A stretch of DNA of 64,000 nt from Rouxiella badensis (GCF_002093665.1 NZ_MRWE01000020.1:24208-88207); one strand, 5' to 3'. Counted from the stretch's first letter, positions 35,144-44,171 are shown. Notes: generated by a model from the sequence alone, not told the origin. A program made the numbers and translations.

Positions 35144-37432
35144 TTAAGAAAGGTTTTTAGGGAACGCGGTGACTGACCCGAACCGAAGCCTTTTTGCCGG
35201 CGGTTCAAAGGCATTGACGCCGCAGGTCGTCGTCGCGGTGAGCACCTCGGGTTCTGCTCTCAGCAAGGTATCGGCGGGCACCGGCGCAGGGGCGAGTTTA
35301 ACCTTCCCCATACCCAGATTATTAATTCCGTCCTCCCCGTTAGCAAGACGAGGCTCTCCGGCGTTGCTCATCAACGTATTCATACGCGCGTCCTGCCCCT
35401 TTTCATCCCTCAGCTGTCGATTTAATTCTATCAAAAGCTTAGATTTCAACTTCTCGCGTTCCCGAGGCGGCAACCGTCTAAACACCTGGTCCAGGCTGCC
35501 CCAGTCTGTCACCTTAATTTGTGAGACATCCGAATTGGCATCAAGCCCCAGCGTTTCAGGAGTCAGACTGTGCTGAGAGTGATCAGGATAGCGGAGAATA
35601 GGCAATGGGTTGTCGATTGAGCGCCTGTCGACCAGCCTGGTTTCAGCGCGAACGCTGGCGCGTCCAGTTTGCATGCCCGCCGCCAACTCGGGGATAACAA
35701 GTTGAGCTGTCCGGGGCTGGCGTTTGTCACAGTTATTTCTTAATCTACTGATCATCGCGGTCAATGACTGTGAGTTAACCTTACAGCGTTGGGAAAACTG
35801 CACCTTGCTTATCCCCAACGCGGTCAACCTTTGCTCATTATTCACCCAGGCAAGCTTGCTATTAATCAGCTTATTTCTGCAATCCAGTCTCAGAATGATG
35901 GCATCCATCACTTCCTGCTGTTCCTGCAGGCGTATTTCACGCAATAAATGCGACTCGTGAGTGTTAGGGGCATTATTTGGCTGCCGATACACAAGGCTCA
36001 TCCGTGATGAAAGGGTGCCAATAAGGACCCCAGACAGGCGTTCAAACTGCCAGACGGTCAATCCGGCGCCCAGCAGACTCTGTTTATTTTTCTCCCAGGC
36101 CAGCGCGGTCTCTGACGGCTTACCCCTGCATTTTTCTTTGAGAATTATGCCTTCTGCAAGACTCTCCTGCGTCGGTGTAAGGTCTTTTCTGGCCTGGCGT
36201 TCCCGGCCAACACTCAAGCTAAGTGCCTTTAAAGTGATCCCACAGAAATAGGCAAAACTTGTCTGCAGGATCTCTTCTTTCTTAAATGATGGCTGATTAT
36301 CCAGCCAGGCACAGGCACTTTTAGCGGATGAGTCCCGGCAGCCGGTTTTAACGGCTATGCTGTTAAGCAACTTTCGTTGCGTTTCTGTCAGTGACCGGGT
36401 GTGCTCCCGCTCTTTTTGTATCTTAATGAACAGGTGTCGGGCATTCACTTTACAGGCGTTAGCGAAGGCTTCCTGCCCGATGTTCATCTCTGACATCAGC
36501 CGCTGATTATCAACCCAGGCGTAAGCCGCCAGCGCAGGACTTCTCAGGCATGAAGTCGCCTTAATAATTTTGTCGATCTGCTCTTGCTGATGTGGCGTGA
36601 AACCAGGCTCTTTTGACGATGGCACATAATCAAGCATGTTCAAGTCAGTATTGATAGCATGGGTCTTCACACCACAGCGATGGCAAAATACCCTATTCGA
36701 TACTCCAAGCTGCGTGAACAACTTTTTATTTGCGTACCAAACCTCGGAAGCCAGGTCAGCGATCCCTTCACACCCGGCGGTTTTAATGAGTTCATCTACT
36801 TGAGCCTTAATATTGCTATTAAGCCGATTCCAACCCCTTTTTTTTTCAGAAATAAAAGAGACCAGTGAATAAGGGTCAATGTCGCACCTGCTGGCAAATA
36901 ATCGCACCTCTATATTATTATCTAACAACTGGGCTTTATTTTTCTCCCAGGCACCCTCGATTAGATTCAGGTTCCCCCTGCATCCTGTGGCGTCAATAAT
37001 ACTGTCGATAAGGCTCTGTTGTTCCTCTGAGAGTGGGAATTCCATCAGCTGTGACTTAATGTTCAGTTGGGAGATATTGGCGTTAAGTGTCTTCTTGTTT
37101 ATCCCACTAAGTTCTGCCAGCGAAATTCTCGATATACATAATTCCTCAAATTTTTTCTGATTAAGCAAATAGACACGCGCTGTCTTAATACCACTCTTTC
37201 TGCATCCTGACTGTTTAATGAGGGTATTTACAAAATTGATTTGCTCATCACCGAGCCTTAGCTTTCCAGAGGAAAGCAAACCGTCAGGCCCCTGTGAACT
37301 GGTGACCTCAGTACTTTGGCTGACGCGGATAATATTGTTTAAAAATGGCTGAGGATCGGGCCTTGGCTGAGGCCTTAACAATGAAGAAGTGATTGATGTG
37401 CCGGGGTTCGGTAATATTGAAAAATCGCTCAT
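35144..37432 (-). CDS. Modular-repeat protein with NLS-like tail, SET domain missing (paralog A)
   Basis: A 762-residue protein of no family I recognise. Residues 1-64 are Ser/Pro/Thr-rich (MSDFSILPNPGTSITSS). Seven modules of about 70 residues start near 65, 137, 207, 283, 352, 421 and 504; each has L-x-x-I-I-x-x-x-x-C, then A-W-x-x-N-x-x-x-L, then an HTH-like stretch F-A-x-x-C-x-V-N-x-x-x-L. A further region (600-720) is shared with the paralogs. At about residue 724 the sequence jumps from PAPVPADTLL to RAEPEVL, skipping the SET-like domain that B has. The tail has PPAKRLRFG (744-752), resembling the c-Myc nuclear localisation signal. It overlaps B's stop by 4 bp. Confidence 0.75.
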   Translation of the reverse strand: MSDFSILPNPGTSITSSLLRPQPRPDPQPFLNNIIRVSQSTEVTSSQGPDGLLSSGKLRLGDEQINFVNTLIKQSGCRKSGIKTARVYLLNQKKFEELCISRISLAELSGINKKTLNANISQLNIKSQLMEFPLSEEQQSLIDSIIDATGCRGNLNLIEGAWEKNKAQLLDNNIEVRLFASRCDIDPYSLVSFISEKKRGWNRLNSNIKAQVDELIKTAGCEGIADLASEVWYANKKLFTQLGVSNRVFCHRCGVKTHAINTDLNMLDYVPSSKEPGFTPHQQEQIDKIIKATSCLRSPALAAYAWVDNQRLMSEMNIGQEAFANACKVNARHLFIKIQKEREHTRSLTETQRKLLNSIAVKTGCRDSSAKSACAWLDNQPSFKKEEILQTSFAYFCGITLKALSLSVGRERQARKDLTPTQESLAEGIILKEKCRGKPSETALAWEKNKQSLLGAGLTVWQFERLSGVLIGTLSSRMSLVYRQPNNAPNTHESHLLREIRLQEQQEVMDAIILRLDCRNKLINSKLAWVNNEQRLTALGISKVQFSQRCKVNSQSLTAMISRLRNNCDKRQPRTAQLVIPELAAGMQTGRASVRAETRLVDRRSIDNPLPILRYPDHSQHSLTPETLGLDANSDVSQIKVTDWGSLDQVFRRLPPREREKLKSKLLIELNRQLRDEKGQDARMNTLMSNAGEPRLANGEDGINNLGMGKVKLAPAPVPADTLLRAEPEVLTATTTCGVNAFEPPAKRLRFGSVTAFPKNLS

Positions 37433-40131
37433 TGGGCTTCATCCAGCACGTTATGAACTGACTCGAGTCGATGCCTTTTTACCGGCGGTTCAAAGGCATT
37501 GACGCCGTAGATAGTCGTCGCGGTGAGCACCTCGGGTTCCGTCTTGGGCTGACGCCCGGCGGCAAGCTCTTCCTGCCTGGCCTTTTCTATGCCAAACAGA
37601 GGATTGTAGTGGTCACCGTAATCAACAAAGTATTCTCCACCCACCGCAATATCGCGCGTAGTGATGTAGGCTATCAGCCGCGAATTAACCTGAACGGCGG
37701 CCACGTTGTTTTCGTCTAACTGCGGCTGAGCAGGCAATTTACCGGTGTTAATATTGCGCAGGATATTGCCGCTTTGAAAGGCATCAATGTTCAATTTCTC
37801 CGTTCGGGTTTGCCAACTGTGAGAATGGCCGTTGACCGTCCCTATTTGCCGCACCGTTTTCTGTGAAGCGGCGCTATCGAGCAGTAAACCCGCGTAAAAT
37901 CCCAGCACCGTATTGGCGGGCACCGGCGCAGGGCCGGGGTTAAACACTCCCATACCCAGATTAATAATTTCATCCCCAGTGGCCGCAAGATGATGCGATC
38001 CGGCGTTGCTCATCAGCCTATTCATACGCGCGCTCTGCCCCTTTTCATCCATCAGCTGTCGGTGTAATTCTTTCAAAAGTTCTGCTTTCAACGTCTCGCG
38101 TTTCCGAACGGGTAAGCCCGTAAACACCTGCCACATGCTGCCCCAATGTGTCACCTTGATTTGTGTAACTTCGGCATGCGCATCAAGCCCCAGCGTTTCA
38201 AGCGTCAGACTATGCTGAGGATTATCAGGATGGCGAAGAATAGGCAGGGAGTTGTCAATTGACGGTCTGTCGACCAGCCTAGCTTCAGCACGAACGGTGG
38301 CGCGTAATTCGTTACCCAAGGCATCGAGAGTAATTTCCATGATCCCCAGGTTGGCGGCGCTTTCAGTTTTTATAACCAACGGCGGCGCTGGCGGTATAGA
38401 TTGAGAGGCTGGGGGCGGGTGATTACCATTATTTCTTATTAACCTACTGACTGAAGAGGTCAATGACTGTGAGTTAATCTTGCAGCGGCGGGAGAACTGC
38501 GCTTTGCTTATCCCCAGCGCAGTGAACCTTTGCTCATTATTCACCCAGGCAAGCTTGCTGTTAATCAGCTTATTTTTGCAATCCAGTCTCAGAATGATGG
38601 CATCCATCACTTCCTGCTGTTCCTGCAGACGTTTTTCACGCAATAAACGCGACTCGGGAGTGTCAGGGTCTTTATTTCGCTGCCGATACATAGGGGTAAT
38701 CCGTGATGAAAGGGTGCCAATAAGGACGCCAGACAGGCGTTCAAACTGCCAGACGGTCAATCCGGCGTCCAGCAGGCTCTGTTTATTTTTCTCCCAGGCC
38801 AGCGCGGTCTCTGACGGCTTACCCCTGCATTTTTCTTTGAGAATTATGCCTTCTGCAAAACTTTCCTGCGTCGGTGAAGGGTTCTTTCTGGCCTGTCGTT
38901 CCCGGGCAATGCTCCAGCCCAGTGTCTTTAAATTGATCCTACAGAAATCGGCAAAACTTGCCTGTGAAATGCCTTCTTTCTTTAGGAATTGCTGATTGTC
39001 CAGCCAGGCACAGGCACTTTTAGCGGATGAGTCCTGGCAATCGGTTGTAACGGCTATGCTGTTAAGCAACTTTTCTTGCGTTTCTGTCAGTGGTCGGGTG
39101 CGCTCTCGCTCTTTTTGTATCTTAATGAACAGGTGTCGGGCATTCACTTTACAGGCGTTAGCGAAGGCTCCCTGCCCGATATTCATCTCTGACATCAACC
39201 GCTGATTATCAACCCAGGCGTAAGCCGCCAGCGCAGGGCTTCTCAGGCATAATGTCGCCTTAATAATTTTGTCGATCTGCTCTTGCTGCTGTGGCGTGAA
39301 ATCAGGCTCTTTTGACGGCGGCACATAATCAAGCATATTCAGGTCGGTATTGATAGCAATGGTCTTCACACCCGTGCGAAAGCAAAATACCTTATTAGAA
39401 ACCCTAAGCTTTTTAAACAGCGCTTTATTTTCATACCAAACTTCGGAAGCCAGGTCAGCGATCCCTTTACACCCGGCGGTTTTAATTAATTTCTCTAACT
39501 GATCCCTAGTGTTTTCAGGAAGCCGCTCCCAGTCCCTTTTTTTTTCAGAAATAAAACACATCAGTGAATGAGGGTTGACGCGGCACCTGCTGGCAAATAA
39601 TCGCAGATCAATTTTATTTTTTAACAACAGATCTTTATTATTTTCCCAGGCAGCGGCGGTGAGAGTTAAATTACCCCTGCCCCCAGTGGCGTCAATGATC
39701 CTGTCGATAAGGCTCTGCTGTTCATTTGAGAATGGGAATTCCATCAGCCGTGAATCAATGGCAAGTTGAGAAATATTAGCGTAAAGCGTCTTCTTTTTTA
39801 CCCCACTAAGTTCTGCCAGCGAACTTCTCGAGATACGTAATTCCTCAAGTTTTTGCTGATTATCCAACCAGACGCGCGCAACCTTGATTGCGCTTTTGTT
39901 ACATCCTGATTGTTTAATGAGGTTATGTACAAAACTGATTTGGTCATTACCGAACTTTCGCTTTCCAGAGGAAAGCCAACCGTCATACCCCTGTGAACTG
40001 GTGACCTCAGTACTTTGGCTAACGCGGGTAATATTGTTTAAAAATGATTGTGGATCGGGCCTCGACAGTGGCATTAAAGATGAAGAAATGATTGATGTGC
40101 CGGGGTTCGATAATATTGAAAAATCGCTCAT
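37429..40131 (-). CDS. Modular-repeat protein with SET-like domain and NLS-like tail (paralog B)
   Basis: A 900-residue protein with the same Ser-rich N-terminus and seven modules as A. Residues about 726-847 look like a SET methyltransferase domain: an N-terminal strand with PANTVLGFYAGLLLD, then GNILRNINTG (788-797, taking the place of the SET motif GN-x-x-R-F-I-N-H; Asn795 conserved), then IAYITTRDIAVGGEYFVDYG, where Tyr838 matches the catalytic Tyr. A Cys-rich post-SET is absent. The tail carries PPVKRHRL (882-889), a basic NLS-type motif. I infer a protein-lysine methyltransferase aimed at a eukaryotic nucleus; neither secretion nor activity is shown by the sequence. Confidence 0.75.
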   Translation of the reverse strand: MSDFSILSNPGTSIISSSLMPLSRPDPQSFLNNITRVSQSTEVTSSQGYDGWLSSGKRKFGNDQISFVHNLIKQSGCNKSAIKVARVWLDNQQKLEELRISRSSLAELSGVKKKTLYANISQLAIDSRLMEFPFSNEQQSLIDRIIDATGGRGNLTLTAAAWENNKDLLLKNKIDLRLFASRCRVNPHSLMCFISEKKRDWERLPENTRDQLEKLIKTAGCKGIADLASEVWYENKALFKKLRVSNKVFCFRTGVKTIAINTDLNMLDYVPPSKEPDFTPQQQEQIDKIIKATLCLRSPALAAYAWVDNQRLMSEMNIGQGAFANACKVNARHLFIKIQKERERTRPLTETQEKLLNSIAVTTDCQDSSAKSACAWLDNQQFLKKEGISQASFADFCRINLKTLGWSIARERQARKNPSPTQESFAEGIILKEKCRGKPSETALAWEKNKQSLLDAGLTVWQFERLSGVLIGTLSSRITPMYRQRNKDPDTPESRLLREKRLQEQQEVMDAIILRLDCKNKLINSKLAWVNNEQRFTALGISKAQFSRRCKINSQSLTSSVSRLIRNNGNHPPPASQSIPPAPPLVIKTESAANLGIMEITLDALGNELRATVRAEARLVDRPSIDNSLPILRHPDNPQHSLTLETLGLDAHAEVTQIKVTHWGSMWQVFTGLPVRKRETLKAELLKELHRQLMDEKGQSARMNRLMSNAGSHHLAATGDEIINLGMGVFNPGPAPVPANTVLGFYAGLLLDSAASQKTVRQIGTVNGHSHSWQTRTEKLNIDAFQSGNILRNINTGKLPAQPQLDENNVAAVQVNSRLIAYITTRDIAVGGEYFVDYGDHYNPLFGIEKARQEELAAGRQPKTEPEVLTATTIYGVNAFEPPVKRHRLESVHNVLDEAQ

Positions 40132-40151
40132 GGCGTTTATTCCCAGATTAA

Positions 40152-42644
40152 TTAAAGACGTCCGGCGGCGAGCTGTTTCTGCCTGGCCTTTTCGATGCCA
40201 AACAGAGGGTTGTAATGGACACCATAATCAACGAAGTATTCTTCACCCGCCGCAATATCACGCGTAGTGATGTAGGCTATAAGCCGCGAATTAACCTGAA
40301 CGGCGGCGACATTATTTTCGGCCAGCGGCGGCTCCCCGGGCAATCTACCGGTGTTGATATTGCGTAAGATATTGCCGCCCTGAAAGGCATCAGTGCTCAA
40401 TTCTGCCGCTCCTGTTTGACGCACCCTTTTCTGTGAAGTAGCACTATCGAGCAGTAAACCCGCGTAAAATCCCAATACCGTATTGATGGGCACCGGTGCT
40501 GGGCCGGGGTTAACCACCCCCGTATCCAGATTAATAATTCCGTCCTCCCCGTTAGCAAGACGATGCTCTCCGGCATTGCTCATCAGCGTACTCATAGGCT
40601 TGCTCTGCCCTCTTTCATCCAACAGCTGTCGATGTAATTCTATGAAAAGTCTAGATTTCAATTTCAGGCGTCCCAGAATGGGTAACCGTGCAAACACTTG
40701 CTCCATGCTACCCCAATGGGTCACCCTGATTTGTGAGACATTGGCATTCACATCTAGGCCCAGCGTTTCAAGCGTCAAACTGTGCTGAGGATTATCAGGG
40801 TGGCGAAGGATAGGCAGTGAGTTGTTAATTGAGGGCCTGTCGACCCGCCCGAGTTGAGCGCGAACGGCGGCGAGTCCCGTTTTTATGCCCGTCGGCGGCA
40901 CAGGGGGAAGATATTGAGCGGACCGGGGTGGGCAACTGCCATTGTTTTTTCTTAATCGACTGACCGAGGAGGTCAATGACTGTGGATTAATATTGCAGCG
41001 GCGGGAAAATTGCACTTTGCTTATCTTTAGATCCGCTAAATTTTGTTGGTTTTCTATCCAGGCAAGCGTGCTTTTGTTGAGGTTTTTTCTGCAATTCGAG
41101 CTCAGAATGATGGCATCCATCACTTGCTGCTGTTCCTGCAGGCGTTTTTCATGCAGTAAACGCCACTGCGGGGTTTTCTGGCCTTTCTTTCGCGGCCTAT
41201 AAACACAGCTAATCCGTGATGAAATGGTGCCGGAACAGACCTTACTGGCATATTCAAATTGCCAGGCTGTCAATCCGGCGTCGAGCAGACTTTTTTTATT
41301 TTTATCCCAGGCCTGGGCCGTCTCTAACGGCTTACCTCCAGAGTTCTCAGCGAGTATTATTTCTTCTGTAACTCTTAGCTGCGCCGAGGTAGGAATGACT
41401 CTGTCGCGTCTTTCACGGGCAATCCTCCAGCCAAATGTGTCTAAATTGATCCCACAGAATTCGGCAAAATTTATCGGCCAAATATCTTCTTTAATAATAG
41501 ATTGCTCATTATCCAGCCAGGCGCAGGCACTTTTAGTAGAGGAATGCCAGCAGCGGGTTTTAACGGCAATACGGTTCAGCAGCGCGTGTTGCGTTTCTGT
41601 CAATGCTCGGGTGCGTGCCCGCTCTTTTTGTATTTTAATGAACAGGTCTGTGGCATTGACTCTACTGGCGTTAGCGAAGGCTTCCTGCCGAATGTTCATC
41701 TCGGACATCAGCTGCAGATTTTTAACCCAGGCATTTGCCGCCAGCACCGGATTGCTCAGGCAAGAAGTCGCCTCAATAATCTTGTCGACCTGTGCTCGCT
41801 GTTGCGGCGTGAAATCAGGTTCTTTTGACGGCGGTACATAATTAAGCATGCTCAGGTCGGTATTAATAGCAAGCGTCTTCACACCACAGCGAAAGCAAAA
41901 TACCATATTCGATACCCCAAGTTGTTTTAAGGTCTTTTTATTTTCATACCACACCTCGGAAGCCAAGCTAGGGACGCCTTTACACCCGGCAGTATTAATG
42001 AGTTTATCTACCTGTTGCCTGATATTGCTATCAAGCCGCTTCCAGCACCTTTTTTTTTGAGAAATATAACACACCAGTGACAGAGGGTTAACGTCGCACC
42101 TGCTGGCAAATAATTTCACGTCTATATTATTATTTAACAACTGGGTTTTATTTTTCTCCCATGCAACGGAGGTGAGAGCCCGGTTCCTCCTGCATCCTGT
42201 GGCGTCACTGATCCTGGTGATCATGCTCTGTTGTTCATCTGAAAGTTTGATTTTCGCGAGCTTTGACAGCACGGCAAGCTTGCCGATACGGGCGAATAAT
42301 TCCTTTTGTGGCACGCTACAAAGCTCTGCCAGAGTACCTCTTGAGATGTGTAACGCTTCAAGTTCTTGCTTATTATCTAGCCAGACGCGTGCGGCCTCAA
42401 CGACGTTATTAGCACATCCTGATTGTTGAATAAGGTTATTTATAAAGGTGGTTTGTTCATTACCAATCTTTGACTTTCTCGATGAAGGCAAGCAGGCAGG
42501 GCCCTGTGAACAGGTGACCTCCGTGCTTTGACTGACGTGGGTAATATTGTTTAAAAATGACTGAGGGTCGGGCCTCGACATTGGCATTGATGATGAAGAA
42601 ATGATTGATGTGCCGGGGTTCGGTAATATTGAAAAATCGCTCAT
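40152..42644 (-). CDS. Modular-repeat protein with SET-like domain, no NLS tail (paralog C)
   Basis: An 830-residue protein, first gene of the trio. The ATG at 42644 is chosen because it aligns with the start of both paralogs (MSDFSILPNPG); a TTG at 42659 would add five residues. The N-terminus is very Ser-rich (GTSIISSSSMPMSRPDP), as in type III secretion signals. It has the seven modules and a SET-like domain at about 708-818 (GNILRNINTG with Asn764, EEYFVDYG with Tyr807), and stops directly after IEKARQKQLAAGRL, so the NLS-like extension of A and B is lacking. It is 20 bp upstream of B. Confidence 0.75.
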   Translation of the reverse strand: MSDFSILPNPGTSIISSSSMPMSRPDPQSFLNNITHVSQSTEVTCSQGPACLPSSRKSKIGNEQTTFINNLIQQSGCANNVVEAARVWLDNKQELEALHISRGTLAELCSVPQKELFARIGKLAVLSKLAKIKLSDEQQSMITRISDATGCRRNRALTSVAWEKNKTQLLNNNIDVKLFASRCDVNPLSLVCYISQKKRCWKRLDSNIRQQVDKLINTAGCKGVPSLASEVWYENKKTLKQLGVSNMVFCFRCGVKTLAINTDLSMLNYVPPSKEPDFTPQQRAQVDKIIEATSCLSNPVLAANAWVKNLQLMSEMNIRQEAFANASRVNATDLFIKIQKERARTRALTETQHALLNRIAVKTRCWHSSTKSACAWLDNEQSIIKEDIWPINFAEFCGINLDTFGWRIARERRDRVIPTSAQLRVTEEIILAENSGGKPLETAQAWDKNKKSLLDAGLTAWQFEYASKVCSGTISSRISCVYRPRKKGQKTPQWRLLHEKRLQEQQQVMDAIILSSNCRKNLNKSTLAWIENQQNLADLKISKVQFSRRCNINPQSLTSSVSRLRKNNGSCPPRSAQYLPPVPPTGIKTGLAAVRAQLGRVDRPSINNSLPILRHPDNPQHSLTLETLGLDVNANVSQIRVTHWGSMEQVFARLPILGRLKLKSRLFIELHRQLLDERGQSKPMSTLMSNAGEHRLANGEDGIINLDTGVVNPGPAPVPINTVLGFYAGLLLDSATSQKRVRQTGAAELSTDAFQGGNILRNINTGRLPGEPPLAENNVAAVQVNSRLIAYITTRDIAAGEEYFVDYGVHYNPLFGIEKARQKQLAAGRL

Positions 42645-42766
42645 GGCATTTATTTCCAAATTAATTAAATGATGACTTACCCATTAATGAACTTTGGTTT
42701 TATGCACTCACTGCGTTTTTCCGGTAATAGCTGAGTGCTTATAAGGCATTATTAACTTACGATATC

Positions 42767-42795
42767 ATTATGTAATGGCGGTTATACCAGCACAA
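42767..42795 (-). promoter_or_regulatory. Sigma-70-type promoter for the giant paralog operon
   Basis: On the minus strand, TTGTGC (42795-42790) and CATAAT (42772-42767) are separated by 17 bases, giving a start site near 42760 and a leader of about 115 bases. No hrp box (GGAACC-N16-CCAC) was found in the gap, so if these are type III effectors they are not under HrpL-type control here. Confidence 0.45.
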
Positions 42796-42932
42796 GATAC
42801 AAAGCAACCATTTGGCAGATAAAAAGGGTAATGCTGGGCGTGATGCAATAGGAAAGTAAAGTTTATTTAAATAAGCGAATAATGAAAGAATAATAAAAAC
42901 CACAGTGAATTAACACCGCAGTGAAGGCTATA

Positions 42933-43123
42933 TTAGAAATCGTAGGTCGCAGAAAAATTAAACTCACGCGGGTCGGCCTGTGTCATGCCCCTCCCGTCCC
43001 CGCTCCGGGTCTGGGTCATCTCCGGATCCGTCAGCGTGGCGCTAACATTGATGCGCGCCCCCAGCACCGGCTCACCGAAGAAGTTCTACTCCACGCTACG
43101 GTTAACCCTTACACCGGAAAACA
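42933..43123 (-). pseudogene. C-terminal remnant of a TonB-dependent receptor
   Basis: Read on the minus strand, about 62 codons give FSGVRVNRSVE, an in-frame TAG at 43088-43086, then NFFGEPVLGARINVSA and a final FNFSATYDF followed by TAA. The S-V-E-N-x-F-G-E-P block and the terminal aromatic residue are typical of the last strands of TonB-dependent siderophore receptors. The rest of the gene is absent, so this is a decayed fragment left beside the paralog array. Confidence 0.55.
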
Positions 43124-43127
43124 TTTA

Positions 43128-43161
43128 TAAAAAAGCCCGAAAACCTTAGGGTATTTCGGGC
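43128..43161 (-). terminator. Terminator for chaC
   Basis: GCCCGAAA and TTTCGGGC form a perfect 8-bp stem. On the minus strand it is followed by TTTTTTAT, about 50 bases after the chaC stop codon, a standard intrinsic terminator. Confidence 0.85.
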
Positions 43162-43213
43162 GTTTGCGGGTGAGCGAATAAGGGTTGGATACACATTATA
43201 CCCGATGGCTTAT

Positions 43214-43909
43214 CTAAATGAGCTGAATGTCCGTGGTGGGATTTGTCGAGATACCTAATAACATTCTTACCTGATTAACCAGTTCGCTCATGCAGTCATC
43301 GTTCATGCCGTAGGTCTTCAGCTCTTTCTCCAGCGCAAATAGATATTGCGCATTGGTCCCGAGTGGACCGCTGGCCTTGGCAATCAGAGGCGCAATCACC
43401 TCATAACGCGTATCTGACTCGAACGACGGATGCTGCGGGTTCATGATAAACACCAACGCCGTGACGGTTCTCCCGTCGGCCAACTCAAGCTCACACCAGG
43501 TCGGACAGTAGCTGCCGGTAAGCATCTCGCGCTTCCACAGCAGTTCAAGATCCTCACGCAGCTTGTCTTCCGGCAGTCTGAACGCAAGACCCGTTGTTTT
43601 GCCGCCTTCGGTCAGCGCCAGCATACGGCCGGGCTGAGCATGAGATCCACGCCCTGCGGTCAAGCGCAGGCAAAAGGCACGATGATAACCATTGAGCGTT
43701 GCAGGACATGACTCTTCGGAATCGAAAATAGGATTCCACATCAGCGAGCCGTAGCCGAAGATCCACACCGGGCTTTTATCCGGTCTTTTCGCCAGAGCAC
43801 AGTCAAGCGAGGCCGAGCGTTGCTCTGCGGTCAATAAGATTGACTCGTCAATGCTGCCGAATGCTGTTTTGCAGTCTGCGTTACGCAGAAAATCTCGGGT
43901 TAACACCAT
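43214..43909 (-). CDS. chaC: Glutathione-specific gamma-glutamylcyclotransferase
   Basis: A 231-residue protein of the ChaC family. The signature WIFGYGSLMWNP forms the glycine-rich substrate loop, followed by CLRLTAGRGSHAQPGRMLAL and the LWKREMLTGSY block, whose Glu in REM matches the expected catalytic Glu. ChaC degrades glutathione to 5-oxoproline and Cys-Gly in the cytoplasm. It stands alone with its own terminator and a 260-bp upstream gap, so it is probably monocistronic. E. coli chaC follows chaB, which is not present here. Confidence 0.9.
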   Translation of the reverse strand: MVLTRDFLRNADCKTAFGSIDESILLTAEQRSASLDCALAKRPDKSPVWIFGYGSLMWNPIFDSEESCPATLNGYHRAFCLRLTAGRGSHAQPGRMLALTEGGKTTGLAFRLPEDKLREDLELLWKREMLTGSYCPTWCELELADGRTVTALVFIMNPQHPSFESDTRYEVIAPLIAKASGPLGTNAQYLFALEKELKTYGMNDDCMSELVNQVRMLLGISTNPTTDIQLI

Positions 43910-44120
43910 CCAATACCTCCGCTCATTAACCTTGCCATAACTTTATTAGTGTCTTCTCCCTCACTGAGGATTGATCGGGGTTGAGAATTTGTTTAGCCAT
44001 ACATAAATAAGGCCCATAGGACAAACCTTATTCGTTTATTGCGCTGCAATCAAGAATGCTGTCGATCACAAAACGAAAATAAACCACAAAATTGTAAAAA
44101 AATGAGCATCAGACTGAAAT

Positions 44121-44157
44121 AATAGCACCCGGCGCTATTTTAGCGTCGGGTGCTATT
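44121..44157 (-). terminator. Terminator after the Lrp-family gene
   Basis: AATAGCACCCGGCGCTA, TTT, TAGCGTCGGGTGCTATT: a 17-bp stem with one mismatch, followed on the minus strand by ATTTC. It ends 15 bases from the Lrp-family stop codon. Confidence 0.8.
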
Positions 44158-44171
44158 GGAAAAAGATGAGA

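Larger units (their letters stand above)
35144..42644 (-). repeat. Tandem array of three paralogous giant genes
   Basis: Three genes of the same family lie head to tail on the minus strand, in the order 42644, 40131, 37432 (transcription leftwards), separated by 20 bp and then overlapping by 4 bp. All start MSDFSIL-NPGTSI and keep long blocks of near-identity, including at DNA level, so they arose by tandem duplication and have since exchanged or lost domains. The tract is more AT-rich than the ABC genes to its left and uses more A/T-ending codons, consistent with horizontal acquisition. They probably form one operon. Confidence 0.85.

Noticed and set aside
35169..42429. Many plus-strand frames of 60-205 codons inside the paralog array
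   Set aside because: They recur at the same positions in all three copies as mirror images of the minus-strand genes, with no ribosome sites and low-complexity Ser/Leu text, so they are antisense shadows.
42660..42932. hrp box upstream of the giant paralog operon
   Set aside because: No GGAACC-N16-CCAC pattern on the minus strand; only a sigma-70-like promoter is visible, so type III secretion remains unproven.
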